Positions 1 through 9,189 of a stretch of DNA of 64,000 bases are shown here, in pieces. The DNA comes from Dethiobacter sp. (GTDB lineage Bacteria; Bacillota; Dethiobacteria; Dethiobacterales; Dethiobacteraceae): assembly GCA_018333635.1 (NCBI GenBank), contig JAGXTL010000037.1, positions 1-64,000 of the forward strand, given 5' to 3'. Each line of letters opens with the position of its first letter. Position 1 is the first letter of the stretch. Under the pieces are notes generated by a model. It made no database searches. It had not been told where the DNA came from and saw only the letters and a list, made by a program, of their open reading frames with translations. Both the position numbers and the translations under genes were made by a program.

Positions 1-34
1 AAAATTGCCACCACTCACTCTGCCCTCACCCTAA

Positions 35-92
35 CCCTCTCCCAGAGGGAGAGGGGATCTGTGTTCTAACCAAGAGGGAGAGGGGATCTGTG
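35..92. repeat. REP-like hairpin and short direct repeat
   Basis: A perfect 9-bp inverted repeat (CCCTCTCCC, loop AGA, GGGAGAGGG; 35-55) overlaps the first of two identical 20-base direct repeats at 44-63 and 73-92. It lies downstream of smc in non-coding DNA. The sequence resembles the dispersed pyrimidine-rich/purine-rich hairpins found between genes in many bacteria. A related but different hairpin lies near 40,516. No transposase is associated. Confidence 0.6.
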
Positions 93-115
93 CCCTTATA
101 ATTCCCTATGCTATA

Positions 116-148
116 ACAAAACAATAAAAACTGAGCAAAACTTAGTTT
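116..148 (-). terminator. rho-independent terminator of smc
   Basis: On the minus strand an 8-bp stem (128-135 with 141-148, one G-T pair, loop of five) ends on the smc stop codon and is followed by a T-rich tract (complement of the A-rich run at 116-130). It is probably the end of the smc transcript. Confidence 0.55.
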
Positions 149-3100
149 CAGGCGCTTGATGCTTGCATTTGCGCTTCTCTCAACCGGACAGAAATAAGCT
201 TGGAGACGCCAGCTTCTTCCATAGTAACGCCATATAGAATATCAGCAAGCTCCATCGTTTTCTTGCGGTGGGAAATCAGCACAAATTGCGTCTCACCGCT
301 TAGTTTGCAGAGATATTCAGTAAAGCGCGCAAGATTTGCCTCGTCCAAAGAAGCTTCAATTTCATCAAGAATACAAAACGGTGTCGGTTTGACTTTCAAA
401 AAGGCAAAAAGCAAAGCAATGGCAGTGAGCGCTTTTTCACCCCCGGAAAGCAAAGACAAGTGCTGCAGCTTTTTCCCAGGAGGCTGCGCCATAATTTCAA
501 TCCCTGTTTCCAGCAGATTATCTTGATCAGTAAGGCGCAACTGTGCGCGGCCACCGCCAAACAATTCCTTAAAAACAAGCCCGAAATTCTCACTGATTAT
601 GGCAAAGGCGGCAGCAAACTTTTGCCCCATGCGGCTGTCCATTTCACGAATTACCCGCAGCAAGTCTTTTTCCCCCTCCAGCAGATCTTGTCGCTGCCTA
701 ATAAGGAAATCCACCCGCTCCTGCACACGTCCGTATTCGTCAAGCGCACCTAAATTCACCATTCCCAGAGCACTAATCTTCTCTTTCAGCTTCTGAACTT
801 CTGCCTGAACCTGGACACTGTCCGCCAGTGGTTGGGCAAATTTTTCTGCTGCAGCAAAGTCAAGCTCCCAGCTCTCCCGCAAGCGGTCAAGCACAGCCTG
901 CAGCTCCACTTCGACACGTCCCTGTTCCACTTCCAGGCGGGCTTGCTTTCGCTCCAGCCCTGCCATAGTCTTTTCAAGCTGCCTGATTTGCTCCGCCTCT
1001 TCCCGGCAGAGCGTATTCTGTTCCTTGAGCTTCGCTTCGCGCTTCAGTAATGCGGATAAGCGCTTCAACCGCTCCTGCTCCAGCGCTTTCGCTTCCTCTT
1101 TTCCCTTTTCCGCCAGCTCGTCCAGTTCCAACCCTTGGCTTTTAATTTCTTTTATTTCGCTCTCTTTCCCCTTTTTTCTTTCTGCCAACCGGACACGTTC
1201 CCGCCCTAATCGCTTTAGTTCTTCTTTATCATTTTCCAACTGTTTTTGGATAGACGCCAAGCGCACGCGAGATTCTGTATACTCATCCTGTAAGCTGCGC
1301 TTTTCGTGCTCCCGGGCCGATAAAATACCAGCCAAAGCCGCAAGCTCGACCCGCAAACCGTTTTCCTGTTCCTGGCAGCTTGCAAAAATTTCTTTGGCTT
1401 TAGTCAGTTCTGCTTCTTTTGTCTCACGCCGGGATGTTATTAGCTTGGCTTCCTGCTCATACCCCTCCAGCATCCTTGTCGCAGCTTCCCCCTGCCGCGC
1501 CAGAAAGACTATTTCATTTTCCTTAACACCAAATGACAGTTCAGCGGCGCGCATTTTTTCCGCCAGCTTTGCCGCCTCCGCAGCCAGGTCATTACTCAGC
1601 ACAGTCAAAACATTGATGTGATGCTGTTCATCATCAATTTGGGCTGATATTTCCTTCACTTTTACTTGCAGCGCTTCCGCTTCTCGCCGGCGGGAAAGCA
1701 CTCCTGCCTCTTTCTTCTCCCGGCCGCCGGTCATGGCTCCGCCGGGGAGAATCACATCGCCTTCCAGGGTAACAACACGTTCGCGGAAACGAAGGATGCG
1801 AGCCACTGATACGGCAGCGTCCAGATTACTAGCCAGATGCACCCGACCAAGGAGCGACTCTGCCACCGGAGCAAAACGTTCTTCCCGCCCAATCATGTCT
1901 GCCGCCACACCAAGATAACCCTGTTGTTCCGTTAAGGCGGCAGGAATAGAGCCCCGCGCAGGAGCCTCAAGAATATTTAACGGTAAAAATGTGGCCCTGC
2001 CCTCTCTCGTCTCTTTCAACCAAGCAATAGCCTCTTTGGCCACAACATCGCTAACGGTTACTAAATTTTGCAACGCAGCCCCCAAAGCAGCTTCGACGGC
2101 AGACACATATTCCGGCGGCACATGGAGCACATCTGCCACTGTCCCATAAATACCGGCAAACTGTCCGTTTTTTCTTTTGGCCGACAGCACAGATTTGACT
2201 CCCCGGTAATAACCGGCCATGGCATTTTCTAACTCTGCAAATAAATGCAGCTTATTTTGCACAACCGCCAGATCTTTAAGCAGTTTCTCTTTACCGGCAG
2301 TTGCAGCAAACAGCTGGGTTGCATTCTCATCCCGCTTAGCTCCATTGGCAAGTATTAAACTGTGCAGCCGCTTCTGTTCAGACGCCAGCTTATCTTTTTG
2401 CGCCGACAACTCTTGTCCGGCTGACAAGAGAACAGCAAGTTCCGCCTCTTTCTCCGCATAACCGGCAGTGAGAGAGGCGGCTCTTTCTGTCAGTTGTTCA
2501 AGGGCCGCTTCCAGCCGACTATAGTCGGACTGCAGCCGACGGATTTCAGGCGATAACCTGTCCAACTCCCTGCGGCAGGCGGCAGAGCGCAAAGCCTGCG
2601 GAGATGATTCCATATCTTCTATTGACTGCCTGGTTGACAGCATCTCGTTTTCTGCCTTGGACAGCATTTTGCCAGCGGCGCTCACCCGTTCGGAGATGCG
2701 CATTTCCTCCGCCGAAAAAGTTTGCTCCTGATTTTGCAGTTCAGCGAGGAACGTCACACCTTCAGCAAGTTGCCGCTCCAAATTGCGAATCCTCTCCTGA
2801 TTGACGGCACCTCCAGCCTGAACTTTTTCCAGTTGCGAAGAAAGGCGCTGGACTTCACGCTGAATGACAAGCAATGCCTCCTGTTCTTCATCTAAAGTTA
2901 ACCGGAATCCGGTCAGTTCGGTTTCCCGACGCCCCACACCCGCCTGAAGCTGTAACAGTTCATCCTTAGCGGCAGTAGCCTTCTCGCTCACGTCGTACCA
3001 TTGTTGCCTCAGCTGCCGTCCCTGATGAACAAGCAGAGTCACATCCCGTTCCCTCAACATAGTTCGTAATTCAAGGTAGTGCCGGGCGGCAGTAGCCTGT

Positions 3101-3720
3101 TCGCCCAAGGGCTCTAACTGAGCAGACAGTTCGTGGATAATATCGCCCACACGCAAAAGATTCTCAGCAGTCTCTGCCAAACGACGTTCCGTTTCCCGCT
3201 TGCGCGTTTTATATCTCAGAATTCCCGCTGCTTCTTCAAATATTTGGCGTCTTTCTTCCGGACGGGCATGCAGTATTTCATCGACACGTCCTTGCCCAAT
3301 AAAAGAATAGGCTTCTCTGCCAATGCCTGTATCCATAAATAATTCCTGAATATCTTTCAAGCGGCACTGCCGCTTATTTAATAAGTATTCGCTTTCACCG
3401 CTTCGATAGAGTCTGCGGGTCACTGTTATCTCCTGGAAATCAAGACCGAGCAAGCCGTCGGAATGATCCAGCGTCAAAGAGACTTCGGCAAAACTGACCG
3501 GTTTACGACAGGTCGAACCGCTAAAAATAATATCATCCATGCGCAGCCCCCGCAAATGTTTGGCGCTTTGTTCGCCAAGAACCCAGCGTACCGCATCGGT
3601 AAGATTACTTTTACCGCAGCCGTTCGGGCCGACGATGACAGTTATGCCGTGAGTAAGTTCGATTATAACCTTATCGGCAAAAGATTTGAAGCCGTGCATT
3701 TCCAACCGTTTGACAAACAA
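148..3720 (-). CDS. smc: chromosome segregation protein SMC
   Basis: SMC ATPase that works with ScpA/ScpB to organise and segregate the chromosome. The N-terminal ABC half has Walker A GPNGCGKSN at about residues 31-39, followed by QSAKHLRG. Long coiled coils flank a hinge at roughly residues 500-680. The C-terminal half carries the signature LSGGEKALTAIALLFA and Walker B FCILDEIEASLDE. About 1190 residues is normal for the family. I prefer TTG at 3720 to ATG at 3726: a GGGGGAG ribosome site abuts that ATG but stands six bases from the TTG, and the resulting MFVKRLEMHGFKSF matches the usual SMC start. It follows rnc, a common Firmicute order, but spoVS is inserted between them. Confidence 0.97.
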   Translation of the reverse strand: MFVKRLEMHGFKSFADKVIIELTHGITVIVGPNGCGKSNLTDAVRWVLGEQSAKHLRGLRMDDIIFSGSTCRKPVSFAEVSLTLDHSDGLLGLDFQEITVTRRLYRSGESEYLLNKRQCRLKDIQELFMDTGIGREAYSFIGQGRVDEILHARPEERRQIFEEAAGILRYKTRKRETERRLAETAENLLRVGDIIHELSAQLEPLGEQATAARHYLELRTMLRERDVTLLVHQGRQLRQQWYDVSEKATAAKDELLQLQAGVGRRETELTGFRLTLDEEQEALLVIQREVQRLSSQLEKVQAGGAVNQERIRNLERQLAEGVTFLAELQNQEQTFSAEEMRISERVSAAGKMLSKAENEMLSTRQSIEDMESSPQALRSAACRRELDRLSPEIRRLQSDYSRLEAALEQLTERAASLTAGYAEKEAELAVLLSAGQELSAQKDKLASEQKRLHSLILANGAKRDENATQLFAATAGKEKLLKDLAVVQNKLHLFAELENAMAGYYRGVKSVLSAKRKNGQFAGIYGTVADVLHVPPEYVSAVEAALGAALQNLVTVSDVVAKEAIAWLKETREGRATFLPLNILEAPARGSIPAALTEQQGYLGVAADMIGREERFAPVAESLLGRVHLASNLDAAVSVARILRFRERVVTLEGDVILPGGAMTGGREKKEAGVLSRRREAEALQVKVKEISAQIDDEQHHINVLTVLSNDLAAEAAKLAEKMRAAELSFGVKENEIVFLARQGEAATRMLEGYEQEAKLITSRRETKEAELTKAKEIFASCQEQENGLRVELAALAGILSAREHEKRSLQDEYTESRVRLASIQKQLENDKEELKRLGRERVRLAERKKGKESEIKEIKSQGLELDELAEKGKEEAKALEQERLKRLSALLKREAKLKEQNTLCREEAEQIRQLEKTMAGLERKQARLEVEQGRVEVELQAVLDRLRESWELDFAAAEKFAQPLADSVQVQAEVQKLKEKISALGMVNLGALDEYGRVQERVDFLIRQRQDLLEGEKDLLRVIREMDSRMGQKFAAAFAIISENFGLVFKELFGGGRAQLRLTDQDNLLETGIEIMAQPPGKKLQHLSLLSGGEKALTAIALLFAFLKVKPTPFCILDEIEASLDEANLARFTEYLCKLSGETQFVLISHRKKTMELADILYGVTMEEAGVSKLISVRLREAQMQASSA

Positions 3721-3761
3721 GGTCATCTCCCCCTATAACTTGACAATTTACGAAATAACAG

Positions 3762-3790
3762 AAAAAATACCTGCTTGCGAGCAAGCAGGT
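3762..3790 (-). terminator. rho-independent terminator of spoVS
   Basis: Perfect 10-bp stem (3769-3778 with 3781-3790) followed on the minus strand by six T residues (complement of 3762-3767). It sits between spoVS and smc, so the spoVS transcript probably ends here and smc would need its own promoter or readthrough. Confidence 0.85.
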
Positions 3791-3805
3791 TAAAAGTTGG
3801 CCACT

Positions 3806-4066
3806 TTACCGTGATTCAACAATAAACTTAATTGCCGTCCGCTCTTCGGAATCGATGATAATTTCGGCAAAGGCAGGAATAGCAATAAGATTTATACCAT
3901 TGGGAGCAACGAAACCTCGACAAATAGCAATAGCTTTCACCGCCTGATTTACCGCACCTGCACCAACCGCCTGAATCTCAGCTGAACCCTTCTCCCGGAC
4001 GACGGCTGCCAAAGCCCCGGCCACTGATTTTGGGTTGGAGTGCGCAGAAACTTTTAACACTTCCAT
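3806..4066 (-). CDS. spoVS: stage V sporulation protein S
   Basis: Small Alba-like protein needed for progression through sporulation and spore coat/cortex formation in Bacillus. The 86 residues begin MEVLKVSAHSNPKSVAGALA and carry GAGAVNQAVKAIAICRGFVA and the C-terminal EERTAIKFIV block, closely matching Bacillus SpoVS as I recall it. Length is exactly the family length. The Shine-Dalgarno match is weak: a GGGGGA lies about 14 bases before the ATG. It stands between rnc and smc with its own terminator, so it is probably transcribed apart from both. Confidence 0.95.
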   Translation of the reverse strand: MEVLKVSAHSNPKSVAGALAAVVREKGSAEIQAVGAGAVNQAVKAIAICRGFVAPNGINLIAIPAFAEIIIDSEERTAIKFIVESR

Positions 4067-4197
4067 GATGCCATGATTCCCCCTTCATTAGTACGTTTGG
4101 TGGTATGGTCGCAAGTGTCCGGTAAAAGATGGACTTTCCGTGCTACTGTTACTTATTCGTTATTAAGCAAATAAATTCCTGCAATTAATGGAGAAAT

Positions 4198-4899
4198 TTA
4201 TTCTGCGTTCATCAGTGAAACATAAGCTTGGCAGGCGGCTTCCTGTTCTGCTTCTTTTTTAGAGCGGCCGCTCCCTTCACCAAGAACTTTTCCATGCAAA
4301 ATCAGTTGTGCCACAAAAATTTTTGAATGATCCGGTCCCTGTTCGGACACAATGCGATAATCCGGCGTCGTGCCAAAGGCTGCTTGGCTATGTTCTTGCA
4401 TCAAGGTCTTATAATCGTGGCGTAAACAGCCGTTGGCCAAACTCTCAAGCAGCGGCGCAAACTGTTTCTCGACCACTTTCCGCACAGCATCAAAACCCAA
4501 GTCAAGATAGACGGCACCCAACAGCGCCTCAAAAGCGTCAGCCAACAATGAAGGGCGCTGGCGTCCGCCGCTGGCAGCTTCCCCTTTGCCAAGCCGTAAA
4601 CAAGCGCCCAGATACAGCTGGTTAGCCAACATGGTCAATGACTCCTCACAAACTAACCCGGCACGAAAGCGCGTCAGTTTGCCTTCGGGGAAATCAGGGA
4701 AACGCAGATAGAGCGACTCCGAAATCGCCAGCTCCAAGACCGCATCACCCAAAAACTCAAGCCGTTCATTGTGGGCATTACTGCCTAAATTATGCTCATG
4801 CGCGTAGGATGAATGGGTAAGTGCCTGTTGGTAATAGCACAAAACAAGCGGAGTAATCTCTAATTGATCAGTCAGATTTTGGAGAAGTTTTCTGTCCAT
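4198..4899 (-). CDS. rnc: ribonuclease III
   Basis: Double-strand-specific endoribonuclease that processes rRNA precursors and other structured RNAs. The catalytic domain has the signature HNERLEFLGDAVLELAISE at about residues 43-61, with the acidic metal ligands, and a second acidic cluster in DAFEALLGAVYLD. A C-terminal dsRNA-binding domain starts near residue 162 (DYKTLMQEHSQ) and ends with GSGRSKKEAEQEAA. The 233-residue length is typical. It lies 14 bp downstream of fabF, so it is probably cotranscribed with the fatty acid genes. Confidence 0.97.
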   Translation of the reverse strand: MDRKLLQNLTDQLEITPLVLCYYQQALTHSSYAHEHNLGSNAHNERLEFLGDAVLELAISESLYLRFPDFPEGKLTRFRAGLVCEESLTMLANQLYLGACLRLGKGEAASGGRQRPSLLADAFEALLGAVYLDLGFDAVRKVVEKQFAPLLESLANGCLRHDYKTLMQEHSQAAFGTTPDYRIVSEQGPDHSKIFVAQLILHGKVLGEGSGRSKKEAEQEAACQAYVSLMNAE

Positions 4900-4913
4900 T
4901 TTTTCACCAAATG

Positions 4914-6152
4914 TTATAAGATTTTTTTGAAGATTAGGGAGGCATTCGTGCCGCCAAACCCAAATGAATTGGACATTGCCACAGATACTTCCCGTTTCGC
5001 CGCCACATTTGGGGTGTAATCCAAATCACAGTCAGTGTCAGGGTTATCGTAATTAACTGTCGGCGGGATTATCCCTTCCTGAATAGCCATGGCACAAGCA
5101 ACGGCCTCAATACCTCCCGCGGCGCCAAGCAAATGACCGGTCATCGACTTGGTGGAACTGACAGCTAATTTATACGCATGATCAGCAAACACCTTTTTAA
5201 TGGCTGCCGTTTCCGTCTTGTCATTCAATTCAGTCGATGTGCCGTGAGCGTTGATATAGTCTACTTCCTCCGGAAGCATACCGGCATCATTTATAGCCAT
5301 CTCCATGCAGCGTATAGCGCCAGACCCGTCCGGGTCGGGAGCGGTAACATGATAAGCATCCCCGGAAAGCCCATAGCCTACCACCTCGGCGTAAACTTTA
5401 GCGCCGCGGGCCAAGGCATGCTCCAGTTCTTCCAAAACTACTACGCCTGCCCCTTCTCCCATTACAAAACCGTCACGGTCAGAGTCAAATGGCCTTGAAG
5501 CCCTAAGCGGTTCCTCATTGCGGGTGGACATGGCACGCATGGCACAAAAACCGGCAAAAGCTATAGGTGAAAAAGCCGCTTCCGAACCACCTGCCAACAT
5601 CACGTCTGCTACTCCAAGCTGAATAGTTCTAAACGCCTCACCGATAGAATGTGTTCCAGTGGCACAAGCAGTGACGATGGTTGTATTTGGCCCTTTGAAG
5701 CCAAACTCAATGGAAATATATCCCGATGCCATGTTGGCAATCAGCATCGGCACAAAAAACGGACTAATCCGGCGCGGACCTTTTTCCTTCAGAACAGCAA
5801 TCTGTTCTTCAATTGTTATAATGCCGCCAATGCCGGAACCAACAGAAACACCTGCCCGGTTGCTATCAATGATACTCAAATCAATTGCGGAGTCTTCCAT
5901 AGCCAGCTTTGAGGCTGCCAGTGCAAACTGACCGAAGCGATCCATGCGGCGCGCCTCTTTTTTGTCTAAAAAATTATGGGGATCAAAATCCCGAATTTCG
6001 GCGCCAATTTGAGTAGGGTAATCATCGACATTAAAGCTGGTAACGCGGGAAATTCCTGATTTGCCGGTGCAAAGGCTGGTCCAGAAAGAATCCTTACCGA
6101 TTCCTACCGGAGTGATCACACCTAGCCCGGTTATCACCACACGTCGTTTCAT
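4914..6152 (-). CDS. fabF: beta-ketoacyl-ACP synthase II
   Basis: Condensing enzyme that elongates acyl-ACP with malonyl-ACP in type II fatty acid synthesis. The Cys-His-His triad is visible: Cys163 in TACATGTHS, His303 in [11 protein letters not shown] and His340 in [14 protein letters not shown], with the conserved Lys335. At 412 residues it has family length. It follows acpP across a 13-bp hairpin and is followed closely by rnc. Confidence 0.97.
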   Translation of the reverse strand: MKRRVVITGLGVITPVGIGKDSFWTSLCTGKSGISRVTSFNVDDYPTQIGAEIRDFDPHNFLDKKEARRMDRFGQFALAASKLAMEDSAIDLSIIDSNRAGVSVGSGIGGIITIEEQIAVLKEKGPRRISPFFVPMLIANMASGYISIEFGFKGPNTTIVTACATGTHSIGEAFRTIQLGVADVMLAGGSEAAFSPIAFAGFCAMRAMSTRNEEPLRASRPFDSDRDGFVMGEGAGVVVLEELEHALARGAKVYAEVVGYGLSGDAYHVTAPDPDGSGAIRCMEMAINDAGMLPEEVDYINAHGTSTELNDKTETAAIKKVFADHAYKLAVSSTKSMTGHLLGAAGGIEAVACAMAIQEGIIPPTVNYDNPDTDCDLDYTPNVAAKREVSVAMSNSFGFGGTNASLIFKKIL

Positions 6153-6181
6153 GTTTTCACCTCATAACATAGCAGTCTCTA

Positions 6182-6212
6182 AAGGAAGCCCTGCATAGCG
6201 CAGGGCTTCCTT
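6182..6212 (-). promoter_or_regulatory. 13-bp hairpin between acpP and fabF
   Basis: A perfect 13-bp inverted repeat (6182-6194 with 6200-6212, five-base loop) lies just after acpP on the minus strand. Only three T residues follow the stem, so it is more likely a partial terminator or a 3'-end stabiliser than a full stop. It would let acpP mRNA accumulate above the downstream fabF-rnc message, which fits the high demand for acyl carrier protein. Confidence 0.6.
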
Positions 6213-6219
6213 AAACTAG

Positions 6220-6447
6220 TTAGACATGGGTTTCTATGTATCTTACCACATCTCCCACCGTCTTAATCTTTTCAACTTCCTCATCGGAGATTTCCAGTTT
6301 AAATTCTTCCTCAATGGCCATGACCAGCTCGACGATGTCCAAAGAATCGGCGTTAAGCTCCTCAAAAGAAGTATCTTTCGTCATCTCGCCTTCGTCTACG
6401 CCCAACTGTTCGCTGATAAGCCCCTTTACTCTGGCAAAAAAATCCAT
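6220..6447 (-). CDS. acpP: acyl carrier protein
   Basis: Carries growing acyl chains on a 4'-phosphopantetheine arm during fatty acid synthesis. The attachment site is Ser35 in [18 protein letters not shown]. The protein is 75 residues and strongly acidic, as expected. A strong GGAGGTG ribosome site precedes the ATG. A private sigma-A-like promoter lies at 6469-6497 and a strong hairpin follows the gene, so acpP can be expressed independently within the fab cluster. Confidence 0.97.
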   Translation of the reverse strand: MDFFARVKGLISEQLGVDEGEMTKDTSFEELNADSLDIVELVMAIEEEFKLEISDEEVEKIKTVGDVVRYIETHV

Positions 6448-6468
6448 CTCTTCACCTCCTCTTTCAAG

Positions 6469-6497
6469 ATAATAAAAAAATCGTTCCGAAAAGTCAA
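6469..6497 (-). promoter_or_regulatory. sigma-A-type promoter of acpP
   Basis: On the minus strand TTGACT (6492-6497) and TATTAT (6469-6474) are separated by exactly 17 bases. The site lies between the fabG stop and the acpP ribosome site. Confidence 0.65.
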
Positions 6498-6505
6498 ATC
6501 ATTTC

Positions 6506-7264
6506 CTATTGCATAACCAAGCCGCCGTCTACGGCGATTACCTGGCCTGTGATATAGGCTGCACGCTCTGACGCCAAAAAAACTACTACATCCGCCACGT
6601 CTTCCGCCAAGCCGAATCGAGCGAGAGGGATTTGTTTTAATATGCCCGACTTCACTTCTTCAAGAAGTACTGATGTCATTTCTGTCTCAATATAGCCTGG
6701 GGCTACAGCATTAACGGTAATTTGCCGGCTGGCCAATTCCTTAGCCAGAGATTTCGTCAAGCCAATCAGACCTGCCTTAGCAGCCGCGTAGTTAGCTTGA
6801 CCTGCACCCCCCGCCTGACCAATGACAGAGGAAAGATTGATAATCCGCCCACCGGATTTTTGCTTTAGAAGCGGACGCATCACCGCTTTTGCACAGTTAA
6901 AAGCGCCGCTCAAGTTAGTATCTAGCACCGATTGCCATTCCTCTTGCTTCATTCTGGCGACAATATTATCGCGGGTAATGCCGGCATTATTAACTAGTAT
7001 ATCAACTTTACCGAATTTATCAAGGGCAGCTCTGATCAGTTTTTCACAGTCTGCCGCATCCGCCACATCTGCCCGAACGACCAGGCCTTGACCGCCGGCG
7101 GCTTCAACTTTAACCAGAGTTTCTTGCGCTGCCCTTTCATTTGCCGTAAAATTAATAACTACTGCGGCCCCTTCTCTGGCCATGCCTACGGCAATAGCCC
7201 GTCCGATACCACGCGACGCGCCTGTTACAATCGCTGTTTTACCGTGCAACAACACATTAGGCAC
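6506..7264 (-). CDS. fabG: 3-oxoacyl-ACP reductase
   Basis: NADPH-dependent short-chain dehydrogenase reducing 3-ketoacyl-ACP to 3-hydroxyacyl-ACP. It shows the nucleotide motif TGASRGIG near residues 14-21, NNAG at 92-95 and the catalytic Ser145, Tyr159 and Lys163 (YAAAKAG). The likely start is GTG at 7264, which overlaps the end of fabD by eight bases and has a GAGG ribosome site six bases upstream, suggesting translational coupling. The 252-residue length is normal. Confidence 0.96.
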   Translation of the reverse strand: MPNVLLHGKTAIVTGASRGIGRAIAVGMAREGAAVVINFTANERAAQETLVKVEAAGGQGLVVRADVADAADCEKLIRAALDKFGKVDILVNNAGITRDNIVARMKQEEWQSVLDTNLSGAFNCAKAVMRPLLKQKSGGRIINLSSVIGQAGGAGQANYAAAKAGLIGLTKSLAKELASRQITVNAVAPGYIETEMTSVLLEEVKSGILKQIPLARFGLAEDVADVVVFLASERAAYITGQVIAVDGGLVMQ

Positions 7265-8204
7265 CTTCTTCCTCAGTAAAGGCTTTCAAGGCTTTCTCCA
7301 GTGTTTTGGCATCCTCCACCTGATAAACCGAAGCGGTCGGATTGATCTTTCTCATCAAACCGCTTAAAGACTTGCCGGGTCCCACTTCCACAAACAGCCG
7401 GTAACCGTCTGAGATCATTCTTTCCATTGAATCCTGCCACATCACGGCGTTACTCACCTGACGAACGAGTGCGTCACAAATCTCAGCAGGCCGGCAAACA
7501 TAATCTGCGGAAATATTCGCCACTACGGAAAGGGCAGCCGGTGTAACCTTCACGTTTTCCAGTTCCCTGGCTAAGAGCGGTTCCACTCCCTTTAACAGAC
7601 TACAATGGAAGGAAACGCTGACCGGCAGTTCCATCGTCCGCTTTGCCCCTAGATCTTTAGCAATTTCACACGCCCTGCGAATAGCGGCTACTTCACCGGC
7701 CACCACAATTTGCTCGGGAGAATTGTAGTTGGCAGGCTCCACTACCCCCACTGCCGAAGCCTCTTGGCAAGCCTGCTGCACTTTTCTCCGTTCCAAACCG
7801 AAAATAGCTGCCATTCCGCCCACACCGGGCGGTACAGCTTCCTGCATAAACCGGCCGCGCTTTTGCACTAGCGAAAGCGCCTCGGCAAAAGGCAGCGAAC
7901 CTGCTGCGACTAGCGCAGCGTATTCACCAAGACTTAAGCCAGCTGCTCCTTGCGGCTCTAGGCCGTGCTGCTTTAATACTTCTAAACAGGCTATGCTGGT
8001 AGCCAAAATCGCAGGCTGGGTGACTTCTGTCAGCTTCAACTCTTCCTCGCTGCCGGAGAACATTTTCGCTGATAATTTCATCCCAAGCGCTTCATCAGCT
8101 TCCGCAAAAACACGGCGCGCCGCATGAAAATTCTCAGCCATATCCCGGCCCATCCCGACATACTGAGACCCTTGACCAGGAAAAATAAAGGCGATTTTGC
8201 CCAT
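7257..8204 (-). CDS. fabD: malonyl-CoA:ACP transacylase
   Basis: Transfers malonyl groups from CoA to ACP to feed elongation. GQGSQ lies at residues 10-14, the nucleophile is Ser91 in GLSLGEYAALVAAG, and its partner is His200 in VSVSFHCSLL. The 315-residue length is typical. The AGGAGG ribosome site is good. Its 3' end overlaps fabG by eight bases and its start is 14 bp from fabK, so the fab genes form one operon. Confidence 0.96.
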   Translation of the reverse strand: MGKIAFIFPGQGSQYVGMGRDMAENFHAARRVFAEADEALGMKLSAKMFSGSEEELKLTEVTQPAILATSIACLEVLKQHGLEPQGAAGLSLGEYAALVAAGSLPFAEALSLVQKRGRFMQEAVPPGVGGMAAIFGLERRKVQQACQEASAVGVVEPANYNSPEQIVVAGEVAAIRRACEIAKDLGAKRTMELPVSVSFHCSLLKGVEPLLARELENVKVTPAALSVVANISADYVCRPAEICDALVRQVSNAVMWQDSMERMISDGYRLFVEVGPGKSLSGLMRKINPTASVYQVEDAKTLEKALKAFTEEEGA

Positions 8205-8218
8205 ACTTAACCTCCTGC

Positions 8219-9172
8219 TTAATTTTGACAGAACATTTTCTCCAACTCTCGTATGACGCGCAGAGTGCCGGCAAGCAAATCATCAATAATTTCCTGGCTA
8301 GACTCGGCCTTCACTACCATAGCAGCGATTTGACCCGCCATAACCGAACCGTTTTGCACATCTCCGTCGCGCACCGCGGCCGCCAATTTACCTGCACCAA
8401 AACGCTCCAGCTCTGCCGGGCTGGCCCCCTCTTTTTCCAAACGGGCAAATTCCCGAGCCAGTTTATTGTAGAGAACACGCACTGGATGACCTGTAGTTTG
8501 GCCGGTCACGAACGTATCGCGATCTTTAGCTTTTAAAACGGCTTCCTTGTATTTAGGGTGAGCGATGCATTCATTGGCCACAATAAACCTAGTCCCCAGT
8601 TGAACCCCTTCCGCTCCCAGCGCCAAGGCAGCCGCCACACCGCGGCCATCGGCTATTCCTCCGGCGGCAATCACCGGCACCTTCACCGCATCGACAATCT
8701 GGGGGACTAATACCATGGTCGTCAATTCGCCAATATGACCGCCTGCTTCCAATCCCTCGGCGATCATCGCATCCACACCCAAACGCTCTAAACGTTTAGC
8801 AAGCGCCACTGACGAAACAACTGGAATAACTTTTATCCCTTTTTCCCTAAATTGATCGACGTACTTCCCAGGATTACCGGCACCTGTGGTAACTACCCGC
8901 ACTTCCTCACGGCAAAGTATTTCAACGACTTCGTCCACAAAAGGAGACAAAAGCATTATATTTACGCCAAATGGCTTTCTCGTCAATTCTTTGGCTTTTT
9001 TGATTTCATTTTCCAAGACAGCAGCAGGCGCATTCCCGGCACCAATCAACCCCAATCCGCCGGCTTCAGAAACGGCGGCAGCCAACTCGCCGGTGGCTAC
9101 CCAAGCCATGCCCCCTTGAATGATGGGCACTTCCACTCCTAACACGTCACACAGCCTTGTCCTCAGAGCCAT
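8219..9172 (-). CDS. fabK: enoyl-ACP reductase II (FMN-dependent)
   Basis: FMN-containing enoyl-ACP reductase of the nitronate monooxygenase-like TIM-barrel family, completing each elongation cycle. Diagnostic features are PIIQGGMAW near residue 16, GLGLIGAGN, EGLEAGGHIGE in the middle and AAGGIADGRG followed by GAEGVQLGTRF in the flavin phosphate-binding half. The 317 residues fit FabK rather than longer nitronate monooxygenases. Position inside the fab operon supports the assignment; no fabI is visible in the window. Confidence 0.93.
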   Translation of the reverse strand: MALRTRLCDVLGVEVPIIQGGMAWVATGELAAAVSEAGGLGLIGAGNAPAAVLENEIKKAKELTRKPFGVNIMLLSPFVDEVVEILCREEVRVVTTGAGNPGKYVDQFREKGIKVIPVVSSVALAKRLERLGVDAMIAEGLEAGGHIGELTTMVLVPQIVDAVKVPVIAAGGIADGRGVAAALALGAEGVQLGTRFIVANECIAHPKYKEAVLKAKDRDTFVTGQTTGHPVRVLYNKLAREFARLEKEGASPAELERFGAGKLAAAVRDGDVQNGSVMAGQIAAMVVKAESSQEIIDDLLAGTLRVIRELEKMFCQN

Positions 9173-9189
9173 GGTTTATCCCTCCAACA

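Noticed and set aside
1025-1621. 198-codon open frame on the plus strand
   Set aside because: It is antisense to the smc coiled coil, is Ser/Phe-rich and lacks a ribosome site; a shadow of the real gene.
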